Origin: Channallabes apus
Lineage: Eukaryota > Chordata > Actinopteri > Siluriformes > Clariidae
Direction of reading: 5' to 3'
Length of the DNA: 64,000 bases
NCBI GenBank assembly: GCA_030522415.1
Contig: CM060107.1
Coordinates: 46,831,807-46,895,806, forward strand
Positions 22,901-32,000 of this stretch are shown in pieces; within the stretch, counting starts at the first letter, position 1; every line of letters begins with the position of its first letter. The position numbers and the translations under genes are program-made. The notes beneath the pieces were generated by a model. That model was not told the origin of the DNA. It worked only from the letters and a program-made list of their open reading frames with translations, and did no database searches.

Positions 22901-25762
22901 AAGCTCCAGATCAGGGGATTGGAGCAGGAGCGAAGTGACTTAGTTAATCTCAGAGACTCCTTGCAGGAAGAGGTTCTGAGAGTGAAGCAGAAAGCGAACG
23001 CCGTAAACAGGTACACGCAGACGGATTCTCTTGGCACGGCTATCGATCCAGGTTCTCTGGTGTTCGATGGTGTCCGCAAAAAAGTCACAGCCCAACAGTT
23101 ACATGACTGTGGTATTATTGACAAAAAAACACTAGAGCACTTGATAACAGGCCAGCAGACTGTCCAGGATGTAGCTGTTGATATCAAACTGAATCTCAAG
23201 GGCACAGGAGCCATTGCAGGTCTAGCGGGACCCAGTGGAAAGTGCACAGTCACAGAGGCCAAGAGAGATAAGCTGATCTCAAAGGACACTGCAGTGAAAC
23301 TGCTAGAGGCTCAAGCAGCAACGGGACATATACTTGATCCCAGAGCAAATTTAAAGATGACCGTGGAAGAGGCGTGTCTTAACGGACTTGTAGATGAAGA
23401 GGATAAAACGCAGCTGTTGATTGCCGAGGCCGCCTGCGTTGGGTTTCGAGATTTAATTGCAAATAAATTTCTGTCAGCCTGTCAAGCTATGAGAAAAGGG
23501 ATGATCGATCAAGATACAGCTCTGCGTCTGCTGCAGGCCCAGGAGGCTGCGGGAGGCATTCTTGATCCTGTGCTTAGTATATACCTCCCCAAGGATACTG
23601 CCAGGGATCGTAATCTGATTGATGAGAATCTTTATCAAGCCCTGAGCGCGAAACCAAACTGCTATATAGACCCTGCGACCAAGTCGAATACTAGCTATGT
23701 CAGCCTGAAGAGGCAATGCAAAGCCGACCCAAACACAGGCTTGCTCATGCTACCAGCACCAGAAGCACCAATTACTGTACAGGGTTTACGAAAACAGATC
23801 CCCGTGTCAGATCTGGTAGACGGCAACCTGTTAAAGCCTTCAGACATTAATCAACTAAGAGAAGGCAAACTGACTAGCCAAGACATCGAGCACATGCTTC
23901 GAGCCTATCTGCAGGGATCTACCTGCATCGCTGGAGTCTACGATGAAGCCGACAAGCGCGTTCTACCTGTCTACCAAGCAATGAAAGAAGGTCTTCTTCG
24001 GCCAGGCACCACACTAGAGCTTCTGGAGGCTCAGGCAGCGTCAGGCTTCATAATTGACCCCATCAACAACAAGTACTGCACAGTGGACGAAGCTTGTAAG
24101 AAAGGTCTGATCGGTGTGGAGTTTAAAGACAAACTCCTTTCAGCTGAGAGAGCCGTCACTGGATATGAAGATCCTGGTAGTGGGATGGTTATCTCCCTTT
24201 TCCAGGCTATTGAGAAAGGACTGATTGAAAAAGGCCATGGTATTCGCCTACTGGAGGCTCAGATAGCCAGTGGTGGCATTATTGATCCCAAACAAAGTCA
24301 TAGAATTGATGTGGATGTTGCTTATAAGAAAGGATACTTCGATAAAGAGATGAATCAGATTCTAAAAGACGAAGGCGATGATACGAAGGGATTTTTTGAT
24401 CCTAACACTCAGGATAATCTCACCTATCTGCAGTTAAAGGGTCGTTGCATTACAGATGATAAAACTGGCCTTGTGCTTCTGCCACTTTATGATAAAAAAA
24501 AAATATCAACACAGAAGAACACAACAAGAAAGACACGAGTTGTCATTGTAGATCCGGACACCAATAAGGAGATGACGGTACATGAAGCGTATCAGAAGCG
24601 GATGATTGACTATGAAACTTACGTGGAGCTTTCCAAGCAGGAGAGCGAGTGGGAGGAGATAACGGTCACTTCCTCAGATGGTACCAGTAAACTGGTCATT
24701 AGTGATCGTAAGACGGGTCATCAGTACGACTTGAAAGAACTGCTTGATAAGGGTGTAATCGACGAGGATGACTTGCAGGAGTATCGCTCTGGGAATATTA
24801 CTCTTGTACAGTTTGTTGACATCATCACCAGCAAAACCATAGCCATGAGCAAGCCTCTCAGCTCTTCCTCATCCTCATCCTTAGTGTCATCCCAGATAGT
24901 CAAAAGTGAAGTCATGACATCAATTGAAAGTCAATCTCCCAGCTCGCCAAACACTTTGAAGCGCATTGCCAGCATGTCAATTACTCTGGCCTCACCCGGA
25001 GAGGCTATGGATGAACAGAGTCCGGTCGGGGCCATCTTTGACACTGAAAAGTCTGAAAAGCTCAGTTTATATGAAGCACTGAAGAGTGGCCTTGTAGACT
25101 TCATCACAGCACAAAGACTGCTAGAGGCACAAGCATGCACTGGTGGCATTGTAGACCCAGAAAATGGTCGCCGCATCTCCATTCAAGAAGCTTGTCGCAG
25201 GGGCATAATTGATGAGGATATGGCGAATCGACTCAGACCTGCGCAGAAGGCTTACAGTGGCTTTGAAGATATAAAGACCGGTAAGAAGTTGTCAGCAGCT
25301 GAGGCAGTGAAAGAAAAATGGCTGCCGTTTGAGGCTGGACAGCGTTTCCTCGAGTTCCAGTTTTTAACAGGGGGCCTCTTTGATCCAGAGCACGGCCGTA
25401 AACGGACAGTTGACGAAGCTGTACACTTGGGATGGTTGGATAGAAGAGTGTCTCAGAAGCTCCTGGACACTCGTCATCACCCCAAGATGCTGACCTGCCC
25501 GAAGACGAAGTTGAGGATCACGTACAAGGAGGCTATGGATGCCTGTATGGTGGAAGATAAATCAGGAATACGCATGCTTCCCGCAGCCTCTGCATCATCA
25601 CATGGAATCAGCAGCCCTCATTCTAACCCGAGCTCTGCTCCAGTCTCTCACTCCGGACCTCGGAGAGGCAGCATCGACCAGACTTATTCCAACTCGTCCA
25701 CCACTAGATACACCAGTTATAGCTACAGTAGCACCTCTTTCAGCAGCAGGTCTCTGTCGTAG
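1..25762 (+). CDS. dsp: desmoplakin gene, 24 coding exons, 5' end cut by window
   Basis: Desmoplakin is the desmosomal plakin that links plakophilin and plakoglobin at the plaque to intermediate filaments. I joined these exons by eye, each with AG/GT borders and matching phase: 1-60, 1622-1715, 1815-1948, 4818-4959, 6779-6904, 7321-7380, 10452-10619, 10737-10841, 10954-11049, 12855-12980, 13084-13236, 13332-13486, 13631-13757, 15351-15537, 15623-15780, 15939-16117, 16212-16350, 16755-16948, 19198-19360, 19493-19576, 19683-19790, 19873-19971, 20085-21911, 22541-25762 (TAG). The frame starts at base 2. About 2,634 residues are visible, against 2,871 for human, which also has 24 exons. SH3, rod and three plakin-repeat blocks rule out envoplakin and periplakin. 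Teleosts can carry two dsp paralogs, and I cannot say which this is. The start codon lies before the window. Confidence 0.95.
61..1621 (+). other. dsp intron 1, with a diverged tandem duplication
   Basis: This AT-rich intron runs from GTAAGC at 61 to TTTAG at 1621. A diverged tandem duplication is visible at about 211-300 and 303-450. Both halves start with acaaagtaaaaaaaa and share ggggccaatatttttgca followed by aactgag. Short ORFs here have no protein-like composition. Confidence 0.7.
2119..3742 (+). mobile_element. Tc1 transposon copy 1, intact, in dsp intron 3
   Basis: This 1,624 bp element has inverted ends starting CAGTGGTGTGAAAAACTATT at 2119 and the reverse complement ending at 3742. 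An inner degenerate copy of the end lies near 2308-2340 and near 3527-3570, giving the IR/DR layout typical of fish Tc1. It is flanked by TA at the left (2117-2118). At the right the expected TA reads TG before a (TA)n microsatellite, probably a mutation or slippage. The transposase inside is open over its full length. It lies in the same direction as dsp. Confidence 0.95.
2502..3524 (+). CDS. Tc1 transposase, full length (copy 1)
   Basis: The 340-residue cut-and-paste transposase acts on TA targets. Residues 1-115 form the paired-like helix-turn-helix DNA-binding region, with a GRPTKI (GRPR-type) hook near residue 59. The DDE catalytic domain has D153 (WTDETK), D244 ([10 protein letters not shown]) and E279 ([11 protein letters not shown]), the DD34E spacing of the Tc1 family and the same numbering as Sleeping Beauty. 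The glycine-rich [12 protein letters not shown] box is present at about 187-198. There are no frameshifts or stops. The ATG is 383 bp inside the left end. It differs from the copy at 53584-54606 at 11 of 340 residues, none catalytic, so the family was active recently. Whether the protein works is not shown. Confidence 0.95.
   Translation: MPRSKEIQEQMRTKFIEIYQSGKGYKAISKALGLQRTTVRAIIHKWQKHGTVVNLPRSGRPTKITPRAQRRLIREATKDPRTTSKELQASLTSIKVSVHDSTIRKRLGKNGLQGRFPRRKPLLSKKNIKARLNFAKKHLNDCQEFWENTLWTDETKVELFGRCVSRYIWRKSNTAFQKNNIIPTVKYGGGSVMVWGCFAASGPGRLAVIDGTMNSTVYQKILKENVRPSVRQLKLKRSWVLQQDNDPKHTSKSTSEWLKKNKMKTLEWPSQSPDLNPIEMLWHDLKKAVHARNPSNKAELQQFCKDEWAKIPPERCKRLVASYRKRLIAVIAAKGGPTSY
3745..3798. repeat. 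(TA)n microsatellite
   Basis: About 27 TA units abut the right end of Tc1 copy 1. The rest of intron 3 up to 4817 is AT-rich with nothing I recognise. Confidence 0.95.
4960..6778 (+). other. dsp intron 4, no gene seen
   Basis: This intron holds a 28-base T run (about 5919-5946), a C run at about 6013-6024 and no recognisable coding or repeat family. Small ORFs at 5489-5746 and 5776-5985 have low-complexity or random composition. Confidence 0.5.
7570..8840. repeat. unclassified repeat, copy 1 (interrupted by a SINE)
   Basis: This stretch in dsp intron 6 repeats at 11115-11830. Shared blocks include ttctttggagaatttgtttt, gtatcattg.gcagtccgcc, agaagcggacagttcgc and aggattaacccttaaaactc. Copy 1 is longer because a SINE (8003-8440) is inserted. 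Related sequence near 17060-17110 may be a third fragment. The family is unknown to me. Confidence 0.85.
8003..8440 (+). mobile_element. tRNA-derived SINE with 9-bp target duplication
   Basis: The head starts gggcctccgagtggcgcagt with an RNA polymerase III A box (tggcgcagtgg, 8014 on) and a B box-like ggttcggttcc near 8058. The tail is T/A rich. The 9-bp sequence aaacaagag flanks it at 7994-8002 and 8441-8449. The paralogous copy at 11458-11466 has aaacaagag once with no SINE, which defines the insertion borders exactly. Confidence 0.9.
9090..9420 (-). pseudogene. Tc1-like transposon fragment, antisense
   Basis: Antisense Tc1 transposase wording (cttatcggaccacatgacat, actgaaacctttttctgatt) matches the relic at 55100-55820 of the same family. 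It is interrupted by a GT microsatellite (about 9331-9360), with no open frame. Confidence 0.65.
9529..9585. repeat. (TA)n microsatellite followed by a T run
   Basis: About 28 TA units are followed by about 24 T. It lies in dsp intron 6. Confidence 0.95.
9805..10010 (-). pseudogene. Tc1 transposase N-terminal fragment, antisense
   Basis: The antisense reading gives a [19 protein letters not shown] segment, clearly related to [19 protein letters not shown] of the intact Tc1 copies. Only the helix-turn-helix part remains, with frame breaks on both sides. Confidence 0.75.
11115..11830. repeat. unclassified repeat, copy 2 (empty SINE site)
   Basis: This is the partner of 7570-8840, in dsp intron 9. 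It keeps the uninterrupted aaacaagaggattaac junction at 11458-11472, the pre-insertion state of the SINE site in copy 1. Confidence 0.85.
12001..12165 (+). mobile_element. truncated SINE fragment
   Basis: It matches the middle and 3' part of the complete SINE at 38470-38833 (gtgggtttcctcc, gcgttcccaaatt, accctgc.tcgtgccc, ataggctc). The tRNA head is missing. Confidence 0.75.
12396..12755. mobile_element. non-autonomous Tc1-type element (truncated)
   Basis: It starts with a TA-flanked end, cagttctgtgaaaaagtatt, close to the ends of the intact Tc1 copies. Inner repeats (aattactttttccacatagg) and a final tttgacaaatatgcaaaa block follow. There is no transposase. The right end is degraded. Confidence 0.7.
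13532..13590. repeat. (TATC)n microsatellite in dsp intron 12
   Basis: About 14 TCTA units sit in the short intron between the SH3 exon (13332-13486) and the next exon (13631-13757). Confidence 0.95.
13927..14643. mobile_element. TA-flanked MITE, 717 bp
   Basis: The ends are inverted (cagtgaaaccttggattgcg at the left; the reverse complement cagtggaacatcggattacg at the right), with TA on both sides (13925-13926 and 14644-14645). There is no ORF of note. Same family as the cluster at 17144-19098. Tc1/mariner superfamily is likely from the TA target. Confidence 0.85.
14650..15350 (+). other. rest of dsp intron 13, nothing recognised
   Basis: AT-rich, with T runs near 14840 and 15000. No repeat family or coding signal is recognised. 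Confidence 0.4.
15830..15887. repeat. (TA)n microsatellite in dsp intron 15
   Basis: About 29 TA units, 50 bp after the donor at 15781 and 51 bp before exon 16. Confidence 0.95.
16949..16950 (+). other. dsp: GC donor of a GC-AG intron in dsp
   Basis: Exon 18 must end at 16948 to keep phase 2 into exon 19 (AG + G gives the Arg before YSDLETYL). The intron then starts CAG|GCAAGA and ends TTAG at 19194-19197. No GT is close enough to serve. CAG|GCAAG is the usual strong form of a GC donor. Confidence 0.85.
17144..19098. mobile_element. cluster of three MITE copies with inverted arms
   Basis: The left copy (17144-17879) and right copy (18424-19098) of the 13927 MITE family are opposed. Their facing ends form a perfect palindrome around actgtatacagt. 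A third copy (17883-18421) has gone into that TA. The inner and right copies also share a direct block (tttctgacgcgc, taatgacactcgcttt, ccttttaacctttttcttca). The cluster fills the GC-AG intron 18 of dsp. Confidence 0.85.
17883..18421. mobile_element. nested MITE, 539 bp, with TA duplication
   Basis: The ends are cagtggaaccttggattacg and, at the right, caaggttccactg. TA flanks it at 17881-17882 and 18422-18423. It is the best preserved copy of the family in the window and the youngest of this cluster. Confidence 0.85.
20085..21911 (+). CDS. dsp: dsp exon 23, coiled-coil rod
   Basis: This single exon of 1,827 bp (609 codons) encodes most of the parallel coiled-coil rod used for homodimerisation. 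The translation is rich in E, K, Q, R and L heptads with no proline-rich breaks, starting [13 protein letters not shown], which matches human NTKIEVLEEELRL. The open frame runs on past the donor at 21912 to a stop at 22251-22253. I end the exon at 21911 because AG|GTACTA is a good donor and the next exon (22541) continues the family sequence in phase 0. An internal AAG|GTAAGA donor sits at 20583. The part between the two donors is 443 codons. The matching human segment is 599 residues, so the rod is about 156 residues shorter. Confidence 0.93.
20583..20588 (+). other. dsp: internal 5' splice site in dsp exon 23 (DSPII-type)
   Basis: The bases around 20580-20588 read AAG|GTAAGAC, a near-perfect donor inside the coding exon, at ELAK|VRQQH. 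Mammalian desmoplakin II uses an internal donor in the same exon at the homologous ELAKV site. Splicing from 20582 (166 codons, phase 0) to 22541 (phase 0) keeps the frame and would remove 443 codons of rod. Use of the site is inferred. Confidence 0.7.
22541..25762 (+). CDS. dsp: dsp exon 24, rod end and plakin-repeat tail
   Basis: The last exon (3,222 bp, 1,073 residues plus TAG) encodes the end of the rod and the intermediate-filament-binding tail. The rod ends near 23020. Plakin-repeat block A runs from about 23060 ([15 protein letters not shown]) to 23755, and block B from about 23770 to 24515 ([36 protein letters not shown]). A linker module follows at 24540-24800 ([25 protein letters not shown]), then block C at 25030-25600 ([32 protein letters not shown]). 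The C-terminus keeps one RRGS site in the place of the phosphorylated serine of mammals. The Gly-Ser-Arg repeat that precedes it in human is absent, and the protein ends in a Ser/Tyr-rich stretch. Confidence 0.96.
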   Translation, partial: TSSLIQSSQSQCTELQRERDSLLRKIKTLEENTSRMQKTEEERINIKMSLETELRLKQQLQGENERLRNELGIWKKQSQSQEDHVQQNATARLALEGECTSLRSRMEQLQAQMKEVEKRYKLQIRGLEQERSDLVNLRDSLQEEVLRVKQKANAVNRYTQTDSLGTAIDPGSLVFDGVRKKVTAQQLHDCGIIDKKTLEHLITGQQTVQDVAVDIKLNLKGTGAIAGLAGPSGKCTVTEAKRDKLISKDTAVKLLEAQAATGHILDPRANLKMTVEEACLNGLVDEEDKTQLLIAEAACVGFRDLIANKFLSACQAMRKGMIDQDTALRLLQAQEAAGGILDPVLSIYLPKDTARDRNLIDENLYQALSAKPNCYIDPATKSNTSYVSLKRQCKADPNTGLLMLPAPEAPITVQGLRKQIPVSDLVDGNLLKPSDINQLREGKLTSQDIEHMLRAYLQGSTCIAGVYDEADKRVLPVYQAMKEGLLRPGTTLELLEAQAASGFIIDPINNKYCTVDEACKKGLIGVEFKDKLLSAERAVTGYEDPGSGMVISLFQAIEKGLIEKGHGIRLLEAQIASGGIIDPKQSHRIDVDVAYKKGYFDKEMNQILKDEGDDTKGFFDPNTQDNLTYLQLKGRCITDDKTGLVLLPLYDKKKISTQKNTTRKTRVVIVDPDTNKEMTVHEAYQKRMIDYETYVELSKQESEWEEITVTSSDGTSKLVISDRKTGHQYDLKELLDKGVIDEDDLQEYRSGNITLVQFVDIITSKTIAMSKPLSSSSSSSLVSSQIVKSEVMTSIESQSPSSPNTLKRIASMSITLASPGEAMDEQSPVGAIFDTEKSEKLSLYEALKSGLVDFITAQRLLEAQACTGGIVDPENGRRISIQEACRRGIIDEDMANRLRPAQKAYSGFEDIKTGKKLSAAEAVKEKWLPFEAGQRFLEFQFLTGGLFDPEHGRKRTVDEAVHLGWLDRRVSQKLLDTRHHPKMLTCPKTKLRITYKEAMDACMVEDKSGIRMLPAASASSHGISSPHSNPSSAPVSHSGPRRGSIDQTYSNSSTTRYTSYSYSSTSFSSRSLS

Positions 25763-26214
25763 ATTTGGAGAGCAAGTTTGATGAAAATATGCAAAAATAA
25801 AAGGGGGTATTAAATTTAGAAAAGCATAAATATATGGACAGCTAAATTACCTGTGACCTGATAGCTAAGTGTTACATTTTAAACAGCATTTAATGTTAAA
25901 CACTAAGTTCTTATTTTTGCTTACAAAAGTATTTTAAATGTTGACTTTTTTTTTATACCAAGTGCCTTCTTGTGCACATCATGATGAGATGTGAAAATGT
26001 GGGTTTAAGGATGATTGAACGTCATACAAATTTGTATTTGTTGGATTGGTGTTGGGGAATTACTTGATCATAAGAATGTGATGATAAATGTTTAATAATG
26101 ACTAACTGATTCCACTTAAACTATTAATTTCATACACTGTTAGTTTTCACTTTAAGCATTTCTCCAGTGTCCAGTATCTTTTTAATGAAGTTGTTAACTA
26201 ATTTTATGCCTTAA

Positions 26215-26220
26215 AATAAA
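26215..26220 (+). terminator. dsp: dsp polyadenylation signal AATAAA
   Basis: AATAAA lies 453 bp after the dsp stop codon in an otherwise featureless AT-rich 3'UTR. A second AATAAA-like run lies close to the stop near 25795, and the more distal site is the likelier main one. Confidence 0.5.
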
Positions 26221-26229
26221 AGTTAATTT

Positions 26230-26685
26230 CCAAAGATTCAGTTCTTTTTGACACATATTAAATACGTAAGTGGCTGATTTATAACCGACTGATATCACAA
26301 CGTTTCAGACTCTGCAGAAGCAACTGGGGTGCTTGCACTCCTCAATTCCTAAATTAATTTTTATTGAACCATTAGTTAGTTGCACCACAATTTCGACATG
26401 AGTCATAGCCAAATACGTAATATGCCCTCTAAAATCAGCAGTATACTGTACAGGTGGTTTCTTGCTAAATCTTGAATGGTTTTCAACTGCATTATAGGCT
26501 GGACCAATTCAACATGATCTTATCAAACACTACAGTGCAAACTCCACAAATCCTTATAAGCATGGATGACTTAACATACAATATTAAAGGGTTTAAATGC
26601 ACTCACTGGCATTCAAATAGACAATTATGTAGCAGCTCTGCTACATGAATGTAAAAATACTTAGATACTGGTCAAGAGCTTTAAT
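26230..26685. other. intergenic after dsp, nothing recognised
   Basis: AT-rich single-copy-looking DNA between the dsp polyadenylation signal and the first Tc1 relic. Confidence 0.4.
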
Positions 26686-26689
26686 TTAC

Positions 26690-27220
26690 ACTCGCCGTCA
26701 AAAGTCAGAATGAGGAAATCTCTCACCTCAGTAGATTATTAACTGTGGCATGGTTTCTGGTGCCAGTTTTCTACAGTGCCATGTTGATGAGAGTAGGTTA
26801 GAGGAATAGCCAGATCGGTTTAGGGTTACATGAAGACCGGTAACAACCAGTCTAACCACTATTGGAAGCAGAAGGGCATCTCGGGTTATCTAATACGGCA
26901 GGCCTTGAGTAAGATGAAACAGCAGATTTTATTGGGTCCTACATCTATCTGCCAAGTGTCATCATTTAAAAATACTGTACAATGGGCACATGCTCATCGA
27001 AACTGATCAGATAGGAAAAATGTTGCCTAGTCTGGTAAAGCTTGAGTTCTGCCACGACATGTAGATGGTTGGTTCAGAATTTGGCATCAAACACATGAAT
27101 CCATGAACCCAACCTGGCTTGTGTTAATCTTGAAGGAACGTTTCCATCACCTTGAGGCTATTCTGTGATGTATTAGATTCCAGGTAAAACATCTTATACA
27201 ACAGGTTTGTACAATACATG
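26690..27220 (+). pseudogene. degraded Tc1-like transposon
   Basis: The order of motifs follows a common fish Tc1 (gccatgttgatgagag, gggcatctcgggtt, tcagaatttggc.tcaa, catgaatccatgaacccaac). Many stops and indels are present. Same family as the relic at 44600-45345. Confidence 0.7.
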
Positions 27221-27394
27221 GTGAAGTAAATGTGAAATTAGATTTATGTACATGAATGCCATATGGTACTGTTCACCCATGAAGCAGTGTTTAACAGAAA
27301 TTTTCAGGAAACAAATCCCTAACCCACTTTAGTTTTATTTTTACAGCAATTTTAACAATAAACATAATTAATTAACTAACAGTTTTACAATAAA

Positions 27395-27740
27395 CCAGAT
27401 GGAGATTTATATTTAGATCCCTAATGAGAGGTGGGGGCCAAATGTGGGAAGGAAACCCCCATTAAGATGACATGACAAAACCGCAAGAGGGAACTAATGT
27501 CCAAAGGAAACCCATCCTTCTCTGGGTCACACCAGAATATTGTTTTGTTGTCTATTGTTAATATATTGCTTTTAACAATGGACAGGGTCACAAAGCGGTT
27601 TTATAGTAATCCAGATGGAGATTTATATTTAGATCCCTAATGAGAGGTGGGGGCCAAATGTGGGAAGGAAAACCCCCTGAGATGACATAAGGAACAAGCC
27701 TTGAGAAGAAAACTAGACTTTAAAAAAAGATATCCTCTGA
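27395..27740. repeat. diverged fish interspersed repeat with an internal direct duplication
   Basis: About 66 bp (ccagatggagatttatattt to atgtgggaaggaaa) occurs at 27395-27460 and again at 27611-27676. The block between (ttgcttttaacaatg, cacaaagcgg) resembles the repeat at 57825-58060. Confidence 0.8.
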
Positions 27741-28249
27741 AATTGTAAGACATTACTCAATTAGGTGGAAAAAAAAAAGAATATTATAGTGTTTATCATT
27801 ACTCTATACCATCTAGGTGAGATTATTCAATAAAGATCATGTGGGACCATCCACAACAAAAACAGAAGGTGAATCACAAGCACTGATTCTGAGAGCATAC
27901 GTAGCGTTACTACAGAATAACAGCATCTCATGAATTTGTATGCCAAGGAACCCAAAAGATCTTGACACATTCATGTAACAGAACAACTATTCTAGCAAAA
28001 GATTGGATTAAACATTTTGGTTTTCTACTCAGAAGGCTGTTCTGTCAGTTGGAGCTTTGCAGGAAAAACTCTGCCCCCTGCTGTAGTTTTGATTATTCTC
28101 AGTTGTTATAAAGAACTTGTACTTTTGATGTACTTTTTACAATTCTCTGTCAACCGAGACCACTTGTCAAGTATTTCTTCTGTCTATCTGCCATATCTCC
28201 CTACCCTATCTCCGTATCTGCTTGGAGACATTAGAAATTAATTTCAGGG

Positions 28250-28465
28250 GATATGTTAGGTAGCAAGAAGAGTCAGTTCTCAAAAGCGATGTGTTGGAAG
28301 CATGAAAAAGTGTACGGATTTTTCAAGGGACAAATTGCCATGTCTAGACAATTGGGTCAGAGGATTCCCAAAACAGCAGGTCTTGTGGGGTGTTCCTGGT
28401 ACGCAGTGTTTAGTACTTACCTAAAGTTGTCCAGGAAAACCGGTGAACCGGTAACAGAGTGACGG
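28250..28465 (+). pseudogene. Tc1-like transposase N-terminal fragment
   Basis: A 69-codon frame reads KGQIAMSRQLGQRIPKTA then AGLVGCSWYAVFSTYLKLS, the helix-turn-helix start of a Tc1-like transposase. The same family recurs at 48640-48770 and 58630-59262. The rest of the element is missing. Confidence 0.75.
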
Positions 28466-28469
28466 CCAT

Positions 28470-29235
28470 GCAAAGACCATTGATTCATCCAAACCACATG
28501 CCTACACATAGCACATATGTACTGTATATGCAAAACAATGGGATGGGATTGTAGATGATGATGGTGTTGATTACTGGTAGTTGTATTACTGTATTTATTT
28601 ATTTATATATCTATTTTGTTGTTGGTCTTGTTGTCTTACATCTGCTTGATTCATTAGCGTTTCCTAGCCGTCTTAGTTTTGAGACCTCTGAATCATCTAA
28701 TAATACTAAACAAGTTTGAATTGTCCCCAAAGAAAGGGCACTGTTAGTCTGTCCGTCCGCTCCCCCCCCCCCCACACACACACACACAAACTCTCTTCTT
28801 AACTACACGGTATGTACAAGCAATAAAAGTGAGTTATTCCATCTGTAGCCATTTCCTTCATGTCTATTTCACAAATATGTATTTCCACTTCCAAAATGAT
28901 GGTGTTTGTCAAGCATTTTGGGGGAAAAGAAGTCATCCGAAGCTGAATTTTGGAAAATAGACAAACCAGAAATACACTTTGATATCTCCACTGTAATTAG
29001 ACTTGAAATCAAATCAAGCAGAAATTCTGATCTGTTTTCTAATTTTTATGTTTTTATTTCAAACCCTTAATGTCTTTAGTGTATAGCAAAGAAAAATGTA
29101 ATAAATCAATCAAAAATCCTGGCATCCCTGTTTCGAAACTTTTGGCAAAGACCTCTGATAAAAATGTTGTAACTATTTTCTGTCCTAATAAAACTTTTTC
29201 TACTATTTCTTTATCAGTTTCCCTCTTTAATCAAT
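28470..29235. other. intergenic, nothing recognised
   Basis: Contains a C/CA run at about 28763-28790. No gene or clear repeat family. Confidence 0.4.
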
Positions 29236-29237
29236 GT

Positions 29238-29515
29238 TTATACAGTGCATCTCGAAAAGTTAGAATATTGTTGGAAAGTTATTTTTGTTGGATTGGGAAA
29301 ATTTTAATTGTGAAAATGTAAAATGTTCAGATTTATATCAAAATGTGAAACTGTCATTCATTACAATTAATGTGAAACATTTCAAGCATTCTTTGTTTAC
29401 ATTTTGATGAGTACAGCTTAGAGCTCATAAAAATTCAGAAAAGTTGAATATTTCCTAAGATCAATATAAAAAGGCTTTACAGTAAAGAAAATCTTTTAAA
29501 AATATATATGTTAAT
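29238..29515. mobile_element. end fragment of a mariner/Tc1-type repeat
   Basis: It starts acagtgcatctcgaaaagtt and ends near atatttcctaagatcaatat, the terminal sequences of the same family as 40535-41665. No transposase. Confidence 0.65.
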
Positions 29516-29639
29516 GCACTCAGTTACTTGTTCAGGGTTCCTTTAGCCTTCTTTGCACATGTGCACTAAAGGACAAGATACTTTTTTGAGGAGTGTATGA
29601 CCCTTTTGGCTTGCCATAGTATAAACTGGGCATTACTTC

Positions 29640-29795
29640 ACGCGCTTCTTCAGTGCAGTTAGCGGTGACGTGCAGAAGCAGCGAGATGCCCGGATAGAAC
29701 GCACCTAAACCGGGGACTGGACGCGGGGAAAACCCGCGGATCTCACTGCGGCCTGTACTCGGAGCGGGGAGATTGGTGCGTTTCAACATAGTTTA
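29640..29795 (+). promoter_or_regulatory. tbc1d7: likely tbc1d7 promoter and non-coding first exon
   Basis: This is the only GC- and CpG-rich block between dsp and tbc1d7 (gtgacgtgc, cggggactggacgcgg, acccgcggatc). A possible donor (agattg|gtgcgt) lies at about 29776. The first coding exon of tbc1d7 begins with an acceptor 8 bp before its ATG, so an upstream non-coding exon is required. This is inference from composition and position. Confidence 0.5.
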
Positions 29796-29986
29796 CTAAT
29801 GTTATACATGTTTATTTTTGTATAGTTATAATAACGGGGGCAGGAGGGTGGTTTAGTTTTGCAAAACAAGCACAAAAACCGTCTGTTAGCTTTATTTTAG
29901 CTTTAGCTTTAAACCTCGGGTAACCGTTTTTTTTTTTTTTACAACCTTCTCTCTCTGGCTCTCTCTAATTGACACAAATAGCAATA

Positions 29987-30020
<34 letters not shown>

Positions 30021-30397
30021 TTATGCTTTTCTGGTTTTGTACCGGAAATGGGCTTCACAGCTGATGTGAGTTTCCGGAAGTGAACATTTTGTATTTGTAT
30101 TTATTTTTTTAAGTTGTTTATTTTGTTTGTGTACTAGCATAAAAATAATACAAATTTTTAACCTTTATGGACTTAAATACTTTGCAAATGTTGAAATTAA
30201 GAAGCAAGAAAAAAGCGTGTGTATTTCTGTACATAATAGTTGACTGTATACAGAGTTTGTAAACCCAGTTAGAGATCATCAGATCTGTGGTTTTTAAATT
30301 GCAAAACCATCTGACTTTAAACTTCCAAAGTGAACATTCATTTCACAAGTAGTCTTTTGTAGAAGCTGCACTGGAGCTGCAAGTCTGTTAGAGCAGG

Positions 30398-30430
<33 letters not shown>

Positions 30431-30554
30431 ACTCAGGAGTGATTCACCCTTGTATTTTTCTTGTGCTTTCCATTCACCCAGGTTCTGATGATGAAACACA
30501 ATTCCACAGAGGATGATGACATAATGTGTCGGTGCTATATTACTGTACACTGTA

Positions 30555-31450
30555 GGGATTAGGGATGGGAATCACCAGTCAGTCAGTCGTCCTGATACGA
30601 TATTATCACGATAACTAGATGCAGATTTGATTCATGATTTTATAAATATCCCAATTCGATATTACATTTCCCCCTTAATTTTGTTCTAATTTTAAACCAC
30701 TGAAAAATAGTCAATTAAATGTAGAGTGTTCCTTCTAACATTAGGTTTCCTACTGAAAAAGCAAGGGCAGCATTTAAACAGTACAAACTAACTTCAAATA
30801 CAAAAGTTTTTGGTCTTCTGCCATCATTATTATTCCTAAACAAACTTGGCAAATGATTCACTCCTACCACATGAGATTAAAAAGTGTAACTAGTTTAGAG
30901 TGTACCACGTGAAGAAACAGCGATGTTTTACCACCTCAAATGCCTTGAAAGTCCCAAAACTCAACTTGGCAGTGAGCACGTGGGTTGAGTGGCTTCTAAC
31001 ACCATGACATTTTCTAACTTATTAGCGTCTGTAATACCATTCTACAGATGTTCTATGAGACCGTTGTGGCGAGTGTCATTTTTTACGCTGTGGTCTGTTG
31101 GGGTGGTAACATTAAGGTGTCTGATAAGAACAAACTGGACAAGTCAATTAAAAAGGCCGGATCTGTGCTAGGCATGGAGCTTGACTCGGTGGATGTAGTA
31201 GCAAAGAGGAGGATTCTGTCCAAAGTACAATCCATTGTGAACAATCCTTCTCACCCGCTATACAGTGTTTTGGCTGAACAGAGGAGCAGTTTCAGCCAGA
31301 GACTGATTACTATCAAGTGTTCCACGGAGCGTCACAGGAAATCCTTTCTCCCAACGGCCATAAAACTTTACAACTCTTCGCTGTAACTCATACACACATG
31401 TATGTGGATTTTTGTCACTGACTAGTATACAACAGGACACTAATACTTAC

Positions 31451-31491
<41 letters not shown>

Positions 31492-32000
31492 CCCCACCTT
31501 CCTTAGTTAACAACTGTGAGCACCTGTAACCGAGCATAAGCAATTTCCCTTTGGGATTAATAAAGTTCTTTGAATCTTGAATCTTGAATCTTGAATCTTG
31601 AATCTAACAGTGTTTAGAGACTGGTGTAATGAGTGAGTTTGAGACTAATTTACTCCCTGATTAAAGAGAAAAAAAGCAGAATTGGTTGCTTTTAATGCTT
31701 GTGATCTTTGATAATGTAACTCCTTAATGATGTGTTTTCTGTTGCGCCACTCGAAAGCTTCCTCGCTCTGTACAGCGTCATTTATACCTGAGGCTGATCA
31801 GCCGATCACTGGTCACGGCCGCTCAAACTGAAAAAGTCAATTCTTGTCACTTCCCCATTGACCAGTTCATCTCTATTATAAACGTTAAACTATACATACT
31901 GTATATTAAAAAATATATATTTTGTAGTTGATGTGAATCGTCACACGAAGAATCGCGATTCATAACTGAATCAAATTTTTCCACATCTCTAGTAGGGATG
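30555..32000. mobile_element. hAT-like non-autonomous element split by an L2 fragment
   Basis: The left end gggatgggaatcaccag with gatacgatattatcacgata, and the right end gaatcgcgattc ... ttccacatctctag, are hallmarks of a common fish hAT-type repeat. The L2 piece at 31020-31605 lies between them. I could not define an 8-bp target duplication. Confidence 0.55.
31020..31605 (+). pseudogene. 5'-truncated L2-type LINE, ORF2 C-terminus and tail
   Basis: A 112-codon frame (31048-31386) reads VVCWGGNIKVSDKNKLDKSI, KKAGSVLGMELDSV and RHRKSFLPTAIKLYNSSL, the C-terminal region after the reverse transcriptase of L2-clade LINEs. After the stop come a 35-base T run (about 31457-31491), taataaagttc and five ttgaatc units (31571-31605), the usual L2 tail. 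The 5' part is missing, as in most copies. Confidence 0.9.

Noticed and set aside
22867..23289. 140-aa minus-strand ORF opposite dsp exon 24
   Set aside because: It is an antisense shadow of a well supported coding exon.
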